Positions 1-7,474 of a stretch of 47,348 nt of DNA are shown piece after piece. The stretch is from the IMG/VR virus record IMGVR_UViG_3300003322_000406, positions 1 through 47,348 of that record; one strand, 5' to 3'. Source of the DNA: a virus. The notes under the pieces were generated by a model. It was given only the letters and a program-made list of their open reading frames with translations. It was not told the DNA's origin and did no database searches. The translations under genes were made by a program, and so were the position numbers. Within the stretch, counting starts at the first letter, position 1. Each line of letters starts with the position of its first letter.

Positions 1-29
1 TCTTTAACCTTCCTTACAAGCTGAAAAAC
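1..29. repeat. Terminal direct repeat, left copy (circular overlap)
   Basis: Bases 1-29 are identical to 47320-47348. A 29-bp exact end overlap is what an assembler leaves on a circular or circularly permuted molecule. The open reading frame that crosses it supports joining rather than a true short terminal repeat of the virion DNA. Confidence 0.9.
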
Positions 30-131
30 ACCCCGCCACTCCGGGGTGTTTTTCTTTTCGTTCCACAAGGCTGCCGGTACTTCGCTTTCCACGTTAGTGG
101 TGCGGTTGCGGATAACTACAAAGGGTTCCAT
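1..131 (-). CDS. Junction-spanning small protein, 5' part (64 aa in the circular genome)
   Basis: The ATG at 131 opens a frame that stays open to base 1 and, because bases 1-29 repeat 47320-47348, continues on the right end from 47319 to a TAA at 47256. The whole gene is 65 codons. The product begins MEPFVVIRNR, has a charged middle and a Lys/Ala-rich basic tail. The start lies two bases after the stop of the 220-aa gene at 134-796, so it is translated in the same operon, just before the scaffold gene. No family is recognised. Its position between head genes suggests a role in head assembly, but this is inference. A perfect 12-bp inverted repeat (24-53) lies inside the coding sequence. Confidence 0.75.
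   Translation of the reverse strand, partial: MEPFVVIRNRTTNVESEVPAALWNEKKNTPEWRGVFQLVRKVK
24..53. other. Perfect 12-bp inverted repeat with T run, inside a coding sequence
   Basis: Arms 24-35 and 42-53 are exact reverse complements around a 6-base loop, with A5 at one end and T5 at the other, so it looks like a bidirectional intrinsic terminator. It lies within the 64-codon junction gene (codons for K-N-T-P ... R-G-V-F). It could act as an attenuator ahead of the scaffold and capsid genes, or be tolerated in coding sequence. Confidence 0.55.
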
Positions 132-133
132 TG

Positions 134-796
134 TTACCCTTTTTTAAGGTTTGCCACTTCGGGCGGGGTGGCAACGATCTGCCGCCAGCCGTCCTGGTTG
201 TTGTTGCCGTTCATGCGCTGCCAGGTAAGTGCGGTAAACACCTGTTCCTGGTTGCCTTTGCGGGCCTTTACGTAACCTTCGCCGTACTTCTTTACCAGGC
301 TTTCGTGGTCGTCTGCCTGGGCCATCTTCGCCGTTTCTGCCTGGCTGTCCTTTTTACGGTAGCCTTCCAGGAACGTGGCTATGGCGTCGATTTCTTCCTG
401 GTTCTGTACAGGGTTGGCCTGCAAATAATCCGGGATAGTAAACGGCGCGTTCGGATGCGGCGCCACGCGTGCGGTGTTTTCCGCTTTGATCGCGTCGGCC
501 TTTTGGTCGTCCGTCAACTGGTCCGCAGCTTTGGCCGCTTCCAGGTTGCTGCCTGGTAACTGTTCGCCCTGCGCTACCGGTCCGGTGGTCTTTTCTTCGG
601 TGCCTGGGATATCCGTACCTGGCTGGCCCTGGGCCTGGTCGCCCAGCTTCGTGGCTTCGTCTTTTACGGCTTCCTGGTTAACCTTGTTTTCGCCGGTACC
701 TTCGGCTGCAGTCTGCGTGCCTGCTTTCGCGGCTTCGTTCAAAATGTCCGCTTCCAGGCTCTTGTCCTTTGGTGCGGTGTTCGTGGCTTTTGCCAT
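134..796 (-). CDS. Hypothetical protein, disordered N-terminal half (220 aa)
   Basis: No family is recognised. Residues 1-110 are low complexity, rich in Ala, Glu, Thr and Gln with many acidic residues, and are probably disordered. Residues 120-220 look ordered, with a Trp-containing C-terminal segment (ALTWQRMNG). It lies in the head-gene operon, downstream of two membrane-protein genes and two bases before the junction gene that precedes the scaffold. An acidic, low-complexity head-region protein could be an assembly or decoration factor, but nothing in the sequence proves this. The ATG follows an A/T-rich leader without a Shine-Dalgarno sequence, four bases after the previous stop. Confidence 0.8.
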   Translation of the reverse strand: MAKATNTAPKDKSLEADILNEAAKAGTQTAAEGTGENKVNQEAVKDEATKLGDQAQGQPGTDIPGTEEKTTGPVAQGEQLPGSNLEAAKAADQLTDDQKADAIKAENTARVAPHPNAPFTIPDYLQANPVQNQEEIDAIATFLEGYRKKDSQAETAKMAQADDHESLVKKYGEGYVKARKGNQEQVFTALTWQRMNGNNNQDGWRQIVATPPEVANLKKG

Positions 797-800
797 TGCT

Positions 801-1223
801 TTAAAGTTTTGTGATTAGAAAATATGAACCAATAAGCAACGATACCAGCAAAAACAGTTCCTTATAACCTCCATTAGCGCCCAGCACCCGACGAACCGCC
901 ACGTCCAGGGGTTGGTCCCCTTCAATGGCTTTAATAGGCCTTTTCCTAAACAGCTTTAACGCATATTCAAATAATACGCGCCGGTTAACCAGTAGCGAAA
1001 ACACAACCGGCACGGCTGCCCAGGTGAACCCCACGGCCAGGATGGAAACACCGGTTACCAGGGCAACAACGCCCAGGTAATAAATGGCGCTCCACCTATG
1101 CTCCCGGCGGTTCAGGTCCGCATAGTTCGGCAGGGCTGGGTTCTTTAAGGCTATAACGATGCTTTCCAGCTTTGCCTCGATAACGTTGATAATTGAAAAC
1201 AGGATGAAAATAAGCAGGTACAT
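801..1223 (-). CDS. Membrane protein of the head operon (140 aa)
   Basis: Start chosen at the ATG at 1223 (MYLLIF), just after the stop of the 155-aa gene at 1228; the upstream extension of this frame overlaps that gene and is not credible. The N-terminus is hydrophobic (residues 1-13). Two more hydrophobic stretches lie near residues 48-80, and another near the C-terminus (LFLLVSLLIGSYFLI). This suggests an integral membrane protein with three or four segments. A basic loop (FRKRPIK) follows the middle segments. It forms a pair with the preceding membrane protein. Membrane proteins inside a head-assembly operon are unusual; function unknown. Confidence 0.75.
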   Translation of the reverse strand: MYLLIFILFSIINVIEAKLESIVIALKNPALPNYADLNRREHRWSAIYYLGVVALVTGVSILAVGFTWAAVPVVFSLLVNRRVLFEYALKLFRKRPIKAIEGDQPLDVAVRRVLGANGGYKELFLLVSLLIGSYFLITKL

Positions 1224-1227
1224 AGGG

Positions 1228-1695
1228 TTACTTTTTGGGAAACAGGGCGTCCAGGTTGTCGCGGGCCGCCTCGAATTGTTCAGGGGTAAGGGTCGTAATG
1301 TAGTCGATCGCGCCGTGCCGTAGCACAAAGCCCAGGAAGATAAGCAGCGCCCCGCCCAGCCAGGCTACCATGATCGGCACCCAACTGCCCTGCTTAACCT
1401 CTTTTTCCACGTATGTAATGTAACCATACGTACCGCCCGCGGCCACAATAAAGCCCAGGATAACCAGGAACCAGTTACCGGCCCAGTAGTCTGCCCACTT
1501 TTTTGCGGGCGACGCCTCCACGCTGTACGTTTCGGGTGCAGGCTCATAACCCGCGCGTAAAACTTCCGGGTGGTGGACCACTTCGGGCGTGTGGTCAACA
1601 TTCACCAGGATAATGGATAAGCCGAAAAAGAACACCGGAACAAGCGTTAAAAGTAAACGGTTGTTCTTAAACCATTTGTCTGTGCTGTTTGCCAT
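1228..1695 (-). CDS. Membrane protein of the head operon (155 aa)
   Basis: Three hydrophobic segments are visible: residues about 13-31 (LLLTLVPVFFFGLSIILV), about 74-95 and about 105-125. A soluble loop of about 40 residues lies after the first, and the C-terminal tail is charged. It is probably an inner-membrane protein. It stands next to the 140-aa membrane protein and between the MuF-like head gene and the 220-aa gene. A TAnnTTTG-like element (1728-1735 on the minus strand) lies 33 bases upstream and might be a weak promoter. No family is recognised; a role in DNA delivery or in modifying the host envelope is speculation. Confidence 0.8.
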   Translation of the reverse strand: MANSTDKWFKNNRLLLTLVPVFFFGLSIILVNVDHTPEVVHHPEVLRAGYEPAPETYSVEASPAKKWADYWAGNWFLVILGFIVAAGGTYGYITYVEKEVKQGSWVPIMVAWLGGALLIFLGFVLRHGAIDYITTLTPEQFEAARDNLDALFPKK

Positions 1696-1745
1696 AGCGT
1701 GTAAAAATTTTGTTGTTAAAAGATTTCCAAAAGTAGGGAAAAACT

Positions 1746-2633
1746 TTACTTATTGCGAAGTTCCGGGCGCAGGGCGAAGGCAACGGCTTCGGGTATCCAG
1801 TTCAGGTGGTGGCGGCAGCCATAGCCGCCCAGGTCAGTGAACGGGTTATAATTCGGCGGCTTTGCTTCCGGCGGGTCAAAGTCCGCAATTTCTTTCTTTG
1901 TGAACACTTTGCCGTTCCGATCGCGGCAGAACTTCCGGCTGGTCTTTATTAGGCCGCCTTCGTATATCGCATATTCAAAGCCCAATTTGTCCGCGAATAT
2001 CTTCGCCTGGGTTCGGTCCACCTGGCTAAAGGTATCGTAAACGAAGTTTCGGTAATACTGCTGCAATGCCCCGGCCTTTTGCGGGTTGCCTGCAATGTAG
2101 TTTTTCAGGTCTTTTTTAACCTCGAAAAACCCCTTTTGCGAAACTACCGACTTAAACACGCTGTCCCGTACCGTGTTCCGTATGGTCGGGTCAGAAAGCA
2201 GCCGGTTTAAGTACCCGTTTTCAACCAGGCCGCCGCGTTTGGTAATGCCCAGCCAGTCGCCTATTTGGTCGCGCGTGTCGGCCATGATCTTCCCCAGTTG
2301 GGCCTTCGTGGTGAATATGCCGTAATACTTACCGTTGAAGTTCAGCACTTCGGAAACGCCTTTTACGATCGTTTCCACAATCTTCACCCCGCTTTGCTGC
2401 ACGTACTGGTTATATACCCGGTCCAGTAGGTCCAGTTTCCTTTTATTACCCAGGGTGTTTTTAATGTTCCCGGCTTCGTCGGTTTCCAGTTTTTCCACAA
2501 AGTCCTCCACGATCGTGCGCAGAAGTTCCTGCTGGGCGCTGCCTACCTGCTTTTCCATTTCGGAAATAATGGCGTCCACCAGTTTGGTGCGGTCGCCGGT
2601 CAGCTTTTGTATTTGTTTGCTAAGGTCAGGCAT
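1746..2633 (-). CDS. MuF/SPP1 gp7-like minor head protein (295 aa)
   Basis: Start chosen at ATG 2633 (MPDLSKQ), which overlaps the preceding stop by eight bases; the longer frame has no good start. The N-terminal 200 residues are helical and charged. The C-terminus carries the pattern of head-morphogenesis proteins of the Mu gpF/SPP1 gp7 type: SRKFCRDRNGKVFT near residue 240, then GYGCRHHLNWIP near residue 280, with the Cys-Arg and Cys-Arg-His-His residues placed as in that fold. Position just after the portal and a small spacer gene is the usual one for this family. The protein is expected inside or at the base of the capsid, near the portal, possibly injected with DNA. Confidence 0.75.
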   Translation of the reverse strand: MPDLSKQIQKLTGDRTKLVDAIISEMEKQVGSAQQELLRTIVEDFVEKLETDEAGNIKNTLGNKRKLDLLDRVYNQYVQQSGVKIVETIVKGVSEVLNFNGKYYGIFTTKAQLGKIMADTRDQIGDWLGITKRGGLVENGYLNRLLSDPTIRNTVRDSVFKSVVSQKGFFEVKKDLKNYIAGNPQKAGALQQYYRNFVYDTFSQVDRTQAKIFADKLGFEYAIYEGGLIKTSRKFCRDRNGKVFTKKEIADFDPPEAKPPNYNPFTDLGGYGCRHHLNWIPEAVAFALRPELRNK

Positions 2634-2970
2634 AGTACTGCTGTAAAACTGATTTAATGGCGTCGCGCGTGCGCGTAGCCCAGGTTTCAAAATCGCGGCT
2701 TAAAAATACCCGCTGCTGGTGGTCGTTAAAGTAGCAATATTTGAGCGTCCGGCCGTCATTGTTGCGCTTGTGGACCATGTTAAATAAAAGCTGGTTCCAG
2801 GACGGTTTTTTATCCCAGGGCGTTACCAGCCATTCGTGGATGCCCTGTTTAAAATACCGTTCGTCGGCCTTGCTGCTATCAAAGCGGAAAACGCGGGCCT
2901 GCAATTTGTTCCACTCAATTGCCTGCCTGCGTTTCGCTTCCGTTGTCGTTATGGCTTTGGGGGCCTTCAT
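2626..2970 (-). CDS. Hypothetical protein between portal and MuF genes (114 aa)
   Basis: A basic protein with many aromatic residues (WNKLQARVFRF, HEWLVTPWDKKPSWNQL). Its start overlaps the portal stop by four bases (ATGA-type coupling), and its end overlaps the MuF start, so the three are translated together. No family is recognised. The tight coupling suggests a stoichiometric partner in head assembly. Confidence 0.8.
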   Translation of the reverse strand: MKAPKAITTTEAKRRQAIEWNKLQARVFRFDSSKADERYFKQGIHEWLVTPWDKKPSWNQLLFNMVHKRNNDGRTLKYCYFNDHQQRVFLSRDFETWATRTRDAIKSVLQQYYA

Positions 2971-4991
2971 GCGTTATTGTCCGGGTTGTCCGGGTTGCCG
3001 TCGCCCGTCGGGTTGTCGTTCCCTGGGTTTCCGTCGCCATTGTCCGGCGTATCGTTACCCGCTCCACCGCCTGGGTTATCTTCCCGCAGGCTGTCCACTG
3101 TAACCGTGGGCTTTTGCGCCTTTAGCCGCTCCATGAACTGGGTAACCTTTGCGGCCACCAGTTCCCGCTGCTTTTTTATGTCGGTCATGGTCCAAAATTC
3201 CGGGTTTTCCGCTTCCAGTTCCTTAAATACCGCGTCGAAGTTGCTATACAAAACCTTCGGTTCATCCGGCACGTACTGGCTGCCCAGTAACCCGGCTATT
3301 TCGTCCGGGGTATTGCCCGAAAATGGGAAATACCGACGCTTCACGCGGTAACGTTGCATCCCCAGCGGGTCGCCTGCGTATATAATTCCGGCCAGGTCGT
3401 CGTCTATGGTTTCGATCAGGAAACCAGGGGCGCCGCTGTCCGTGGCTGTCTTACGTTCTGCCAGCAATATGTCGCCGGTTTTTAACTTGAAGTCCGCCGG
3501 GAAGTCGTGTATTACGTCCACGCCTTCCAATGGCTCCCCTGCCAGTACGCCGAAGGTGGTAACCAGGTCGCGCCATACCTCGCTATACTTTTCGGTAAAT
3601 GGTTCCAGGGCGTCGTAAACGGACTGCATGTTATAATCCACTTCGGTGGCGGTCTGTATCGGCTGGCCCGTGGCGCCTGGGCTGTTTCCTTTCTTCACAA
3701 ACACCTGGCTATTAAAAACAGCCTGGTGCGCCTGTTTTTCCAGTTGCTGCGCGTACTCGTTTTGAAACTTTATTAACTCAATGGGCGGCGCTTTATATAC
3801 CAGGATTTGCTCCAGGTTGATCATATCCTGGGCGCTTTCCGGCATCGGCAGTAAAATAGCGTCCTGGGCAGTTGTGTGGACCTTGTAGCCGCTGCCCTTA
3901 CATGCCGGGCATTGTGTGCCATCTTGCAGGTTGCCGCCGTTGCATCGTTTTTCACGGCTGGGGCCTTTACACTTTTGCACGTATTGCAGCTTTTGCGGGA
4001 ACGTGTGCAGGGTCATGGTTAGGTCCAGTTCCGAAACAGTTTTTAACGATTTATCGAAATAGCAAAGGGCGTCATGCCACGGGTTCACGAAAGTGCGGCC
4101 GTTGGTCACTTCGTCGCGCTTGTAGCCTATGCGAAAAACAGGGGCATAACCCACGTTCGGGGTGTATGAACGAACGATATACGTTACGTCCTTAATCTTT
4201 ACCAGGGCTTCGCCTTCGGCCAATACGTAGCCTATGGCTTTCAGGTGTTCCGTATCCACCTGCTCAAACACCACCGTAACATCTTCATCGTACAGGGTGA
4301 AGCGGTTGCCCTGCTGTTTTGCCGCCTTGCCTGGATCTGCTGCTGGCTTCACGGCGCCGGGTGCGGTATTGTTTTCACCTGGCTGTATGCCGGTGCTGCC
4401 GGTTGCCTGGTTGCCATAGCCCATAAACTTAATGGGCTGCTTTACAAATAGCCACTTAACCTCGTCATTGACTACGAAAAAGTTAACGGCCTGGTCGGCG
4501 CTTACCTCAAAGGGCCGCGGCATTATCTGTTGGCTGCTGTCCTGCGGGGTGTCCCACTCCACTACCAGCCAGCTATTGGGGTCTATAAATTCCAGTTCCA
4601 CAAACCTGGTTTTCATCCAATAGTCCAGGCCCCGGTTCATCTTCCTGGCCGCGCCATAAAACCCCTTTATCATTTTTTCGATAAGCTGTTTACGGCCTTC
4701 GTTCTTAACCTTCACATCTTTACGCACGCGGTCATTGCGCACCACCTTATTGAAGGGCTGCCGGATACTGGACGCCACGGCCGGGGTTATGGATTTGGTC
4801 AGGGCCATGCGCTGGTCGAAAAGGCTTTTTTCTTCACGCTGTACGAACTGGATTAACTTTTTGGCAATATCGCAGCCGGTTATATAAATCCGGTAAGTTT
4901 CGGCCAGGTCGGTGGTGCGTTTGTAGTCCTGGTGTGTTTCGCCGGTTTCAATAAGCCGGTTTACCAATATAAGCGCGTCGGGTAGTTGCAT
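2967..4991 (-). CDS. Portal protein with an embedded zinc-finger-like insert (674 aa)
   Basis: Called portal from length, position between the terminase block and the MuF-like gene, and overall character: helical N-terminus, a mixed core, a clip/stem-like helical region around residues 430-560, and a disordered Asp/Asn/Gly/Pro-rich C-terminal tail of about 50 residues. The portal forms the dodecameric DNA channel at one capsid vertex. The odd feature is an insert near residues 345-375 with four cysteines (CKGP..., then RCNGG, then CPACKGSGYK). The last part matches the CxxCxGxG zinc motif of DnaJ. The start is ATG 4991, with a candidate -7 promoter element (5009-5016) and a terminator directly upstream. 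Confidence 0.75.
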   Translation of the reverse strand: MQLPDALILVNRLIETGETHQDYKRTTDLAETYRIYITGCDIAKKLIQFVQREEKSLFDQRMALTKSITPAVASSIRQPFNKVVRNDRVRKDVKVKNEGRKQLIEKMIKGFYGAARKMNRGLDYWMKTRFVELEFIDPNSWLVVEWDTPQDSSQQIMPRPFEVSADQAVNFFVVNDEVKWLFVKQPIKFMGYGNQATGSTGIQPGENNTAPGAVKPAADPGKAAKQQGNRFTLYDEDVTVVFEQVDTEHLKAIGYVLAEGEALVKIKDVTYIVRSYTPNVGYAPVFRIGYKRDEVTNGRTFVNPWHDALCYFDKSLKTVSELDLTMTLHTFPQKLQYVQKCKGPSREKRCNGGNLQDGTQCPACKGSGYKVHTTAQDAILLPMPESAQDMINLEQILVYKAPPIELIKFQNEYAQQLEKQAHQAVFNSQVFVKKGNSPGATGQPIQTATEVDYNMQSVYDALEPFTEKYSEVWRDLVTTFGVLAGEPLEGVDVIHDFPADFKLKTGDILLAERKTATDSGAPGFLIETIDDDLAGIIYAGDPLGMQRYRVKRRYFPFSGNTPDEIAGLLGSQYVPDEPKVLYSNFDAVFKELEAENPEFWTMTDIKKQRELVAAKVTQFMERLKAQKPTVTVDSLREDNPGGGAGNDTPDNGDGNPGNDNPTGDGNPDNPDNNA

Positions 4992-5008
4992 GTGGAAAAA
5001 AATTTAAT

Positions 5009-5016
5009 CAAATGTA
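5009..5016 (-). promoter_or_regulatory. Candidate Bacteroidota -7 promoter element for portal gene
   Basis: The minus strand reads TACATTTG, matching the Bacteroidota -7 consensus TAnnTTTG, 18 bases before the portal ATG. It sits directly at the end of the T run of the preceding terminator, the same terminator-then-promoter arrangement seen at 5360, 45092 and 13661. No clear -33 TTTG is present. Confidence 0.45.
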
Positions 5017-5019
5017 AAT

Positions 5020-5046
5020 AAAAAAAGCCCGGTATTGCTCCGGGCC
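5020..5046 (-). terminator. Intrinsic terminator after the 89-aa gene
   Basis: On the minus strand the arms GCCCGG (5045-5040) and CCGGGC (5032-5027) enclose a 7-base loop and are followed by a run of T. It lies between the stop at 5071 and the portal promoter. Confidence 0.75.
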
Positions 5047-5070
5047 ACCTTCATACCGTAACGCAGGCAG

Positions 5071-5340
5071 TTACACCAGGACTGCGCCCAGGTTTTCAAT
5101 TGTAACATTACAACTGCCGTACTGGGGTTCGTCATTGGTTGAATACGCATGCCCGTTGGCGGACAACTTCAACACGGGCGCGGGGCCTGTTTTGTTGAAA
5201 TTCTGATTAACAAGGTTAACCAGGCTGGGCATGGCGGCGTCAAATTCCTGCTTTGAAGCGCCGGTAAGCCTTTCGCTTTCGGCTTGCAGTGCTTTGTTGA
5301 TGTTGTCGGGATTGCCGACGAATGTAATGGACCAACTCAT
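5071..5340 (-). CDS. Hypothetical small protein flanked by terminators (89 aa)
   Basis: Start at ATG 5340 (MSWSITFVG); the 14 codons upstream lie over a promoter and terminator and are not used. The product has a compact alternating pattern, with GHAYSTND near the C-terminus and a final NVTIENLGAVLV strand. It resembles small phage proteins of unknown function. Its own terminator on both sides and a -7-like element (5360-5367) suggest an independent, strong transcription unit, as would fit an abundant virion protein such as a head decoration protein. That role is inference. Confidence 0.75.
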   Translation of the reverse strand: MSWSITFVGNPDNINKALQAESERLTGASKQEFDAAMPSLVNLVNQNFNKTGPAPVLKLSANGHAYSTNDEPQYGSCNVTIENLGAVLV

Positions 5341-5359
5341 GGCGTAAAGTTTTAGGGAA

Positions 5360-5367
5360 CGAATATA
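5360..5367 (-). promoter_or_regulatory. Candidate -7 promoter element for the 89-aa gene
   Basis: The minus strand reads TATATTCG, one base from TAnnTTTG, 19 bases before the ATG and directly after the T run of the upstream terminator. Confidence 0.35.
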
Positions 5368-5391
5368 AAAAAAGCCCGGCATAACCGGGCC
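5367..5391 (-). terminator. Intrinsic terminator after the 77-aa gene
   Basis: On the minus strand GCCCGG (5390-5385) and CCGGGC (5379-5374) form a 6-bp stem with a 5-base loop, followed by seven T. Stem arms are identical to those of the terminator at 5020-5046. Confidence 0.75.
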
Positions 5392-5419
5392 AGTTTTCCA
5401 GTGTGTGGGTAACGCACAC

Positions 5420-5653
5420 CTACGCGCTGGTAACAGCTTCCCAGGCCGCTGCCACGCGAACGTTCAGCTTGTGGGTTGTCATGTTGTAAATTACCAGTCC
5501 TTCGTAAAGGTCCGTACCTGTCAACGCGTCCCGCTGGGTTGTGGTCAGCTTAGGGATAACGTTTTTTTGCAACTGGATTTTTTGCGACGCCGTAGCGTCT
5601 ACATTACCGGCGAGCATGTTCTGCATATCGCCTACGCCCATAGTGTCGGCCAT
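5420..5653 (-). CDS. Small fibre-like structural protein, paralogue A (77 aa)
   Basis: Residues 33-77 carry a module common in phage fibre and structural proteins: PKLTTTQRDAL, then GLVIYNMTT, then a C-terminal W. The 61-aa product of the next gene upstream (5689-5874) carries the same module (PKYTTAERDKL, GMWIYNTDT, W), so the two are paralogues. The N-terminal 30 residues are unrelated. The leader AAAATTTTACAGTT before the ATG resembles the one before the probable tail-tube gene at 33614, suggesting good expression. A role as head fibre or decoration protein is inferred from location between the terminase and portal genes. Confidence 0.75.
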   Translation of the reverse strand: MADTMGVGDMQNMLAGNVDATASQKIQLQKNVIPKLTTTQRDALTGTDLYEGLVIYNMTTHKLNVRVAAAWEAVTSA

Positions 5654-5688
5654 AACTGTAAAATTTTAGTTGCTGCAATATACCCCTT

Positions 5689-5874
5689 TTACCGTTGCGC
5701 CGGTAGTTCCATCCAATGTGTGCCTGTGTAGCGGTTCGGCCGCTGTGTGTCGGTGTTATAAATCCACATTCCAGGAAACAGCACCGGCGGGGCCAGCTTG
5801 TCCCGTTCTGCTGTGGTGTATTTCGGTCGGAACCCGGTTTTATCCACGGGTTTGGGTTGGCTTGTCGCCTGCAT
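5689..5874 (-). CDS. Small fibre-like structural protein, paralogue B (61 aa)
   Basis: Almost the entire protein is the TTxERDxL ... IYNTDT ... W module also seen in the 77-aa protein at 5420-5653. It follows the large terminase gene with seven bases between. Such modules normally form part of a trimeric fibre, so finding them as free-standing small proteins next to the terminase and portal genes suggests small head fibres or a decoration pair. Confidence that it is a real gene is high; the function is inferred. Confidence 0.75.
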   Translation of the reverse strand: MQATSQPKPVDKTGFRPKYTTAERDKLAPPVLFPGMWIYNTDTQRPNRYTGTHWMELPAQR

Positions 5875-5881
5875 GTGTCGG

Positions 5882-7474
5882 CTAATTGTGGGTTATCAAA
5901 TGCTTACAGACTTCTGTAACCAGGTATTCCATAGCATCCGTAGGGTGGCCGCGCTTTTCAAAACGCTTTTTAGTAATAGGGTCCAGGGTTTCCTCTTTTA
6001 CTTTGCCTTTCGGGCCTTTCTTTACGTGTTCGCAGTCTTCCACTAAGTTAGGGCAGTTTTCCCCGTCTATGTATATTTCCACGCTGGGAATTTTCCCCGC
6101 GAATATCTTGTTAAGCAGGTCGCGCCTGGTGAACGGCGCCACATTGGGAAACTTCACCTGTTTGCTGTCGTTGTGCATGAACATATACAACTCGTTTTCC
6201 ACAATCTTGAACTGGGTAAGGCTGCCCATGCCTGGGATACGGGATAAGCCCGAACCATCCCCGTAATACAAAACTTCGTCAAACGCCGGATCGTGGTCCT
6301 GCTTAAACGCTTCGCAGCTTGCCTCCGTGGTATCCTGCGGCGGCGGCAAACAATACTCTTTGTAAAAGGAAATTACCATTACTTCCAGGGCTTTGTAGCC
6401 TGGTGCTGGCTGGTCATGCTTTGTTCCGGTTTCGTCCAGGTATCGGGTTACAAAGTCGATATGTGCCAGCAATTGGGTAACGTATGGCGTTGCGTTGAAG
6501 TCCCAGGTTTGGTGGATTGCCAGCCCACGCCTGTACGCGCACGGGCGCACGTGCCGATCGCGCCGGAAAAACGGGAACCATTCGCCGCCGGTCTTCGCAA
6601 ATGGGTAGCCATACACCAGCTTCAATATTTTTTCTTCCTCCAACAAATTGGCCTTTTGATTTTCTATGTAGTTGGGCGGCAGGTTGTGGGCGTTGTGGTG
6701 CGTGCTGTAAATAACCACGGCTTTATTGTCGAACTCCCTGTAAAAAAAACCGCGTTCTTCCTTCAATACTTCCGTTTTTATTTCCTTTTCAAAACTGCCC
6801 AGTTTAAACATATTGTTCAGCCAGTCAACGCCCCCCAGGGCCGGGCTGGTATGGATATACAACGGGTTCCAGGCTACCCAGCCGCGGGCTGCAGCCTGTT
6901 CTGCCGTTATTTGGTCGTCAAAATACAGGTCGCCGGTTCCCTGGTCATACCATAGCCCATATTGTCGCAAACGGCCCAGGATAACGTCTTTTAACGCCTG
7001 CTCCTTAGTGTCCTTTGTTTCGTCCAGGTGGCCCCATGCGAACTCCTTACCGTCGTGCGCCTGGTAGTTTTCCAGGGAACCAATGAACACGCGGGCGCCG
7101 TTCCAAAATGAAATTACCCCGTCATACGTACGCAGGGCGGGGTGTAGCTTTTCGAAGTGGGCGGGCGGCTTCTTATCCACCACGAACGCACCGCCGGGGT
7201 TTTCCTTCGGGTCATACTCCACCAGGCCGAAGTCCTTAGCCCAAACTTTGTAAACGGCGGCCAGGGTGGACTGGCTTAACTGTAAGTAAGTATTTGCGCC
7301 CAGGAACCCCTTTGCAAGCGGGAACGATTCAATAAGCTGCGCCGATACGTAGCCAATAACCTGGCTTTTGCCACCGCCCTGCCCTGCCATTTGCAGGATA
7401 ACGGACGCGCGGGACGCCATTACCGCCGTTTGCGGTTCACTCAAAAGTATTTCTATGTCGTTACTGTCCTGCAT
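5882..7474 (-). CDS. terL: Terminase large subunit (530 aa)
   Basis: ATP-driven DNA packaging motor and nuclease. Walker A lies unusually near the N-terminus (AGQGGGKS, residues 30-37). The Walker B and catalytic carboxylate are at WGHLDE (Asp-Glu 151-152). The C-terminal half is the expected size for the RNase H-like nuclease, with DGSGLSR near residue 410 as a candidate nuclease-region motif and RGHPTDAMEYLV near the end, matching the H-x-D-A-x-x-Y ending typical of phage terminases. It overlaps the upstream 97-aa gene by 14 bases and is followed by the two fibre-like genes and the portal, the standard packaging order. Confidence 0.9.
   Translation of the reverse strand: MQDSNDIEILLSEPQTAVMASRASVILQMAGQGGGKSQVIGYVSAQLIESFPLAKGFLGANTYLQLSQSTLAAVYKVWAKDFGLVEYDPKENPGGAFVVDKKPPAHFEKLHPALRTYDGVISFWNGARVFIGSLENYQAHDGKEFAWGHLDETKDTKEQALKDVILGRLRQYGLWYDQGTGDLYFDDQITAEQAAARGWVAWNPLYIHTSPALGGVDWLNNMFKLGSFEKEIKTEVLKEERGFFYREFDNKAVVIYSTHHNAHNLPPNYIENQKANLLEEEKILKLVYGYPFAKTGGEWFPFFRRDRHVRPCAYRRGLAIHQTWDFNATPYVTQLLAHIDFVTRYLDETGTKHDQPAPGYKALEVMVISFYKEYCLPPPQDTTEASCEAFKQDHDPAFDEVLYYGDGSGLSRIPGMGSLTQFKIVENELYMFMHNDSKQVKFPNVAPFTRRDLLNKIFAGKIPSVEIYIDGENCPNLVEDCEHVKKGPKGKVKEETLDPITKKRFEKRGHPTDAMEYLVTEVCKHLITHN

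Noticed and set aside
24-53. Intergenic terminator at the left end
   Set aside because: The hairpin is real, but once the ends are joined it lies inside a gene, so it was not called a simple intergenic terminator.
1228-1328. Longer N-terminus for the 140-aa membrane protein (start at 1328)
   Set aside because: The extension overlaps the 155-aa gene by 100 bases and has no leader; ATG at 1223 follows that gene's stop directly.
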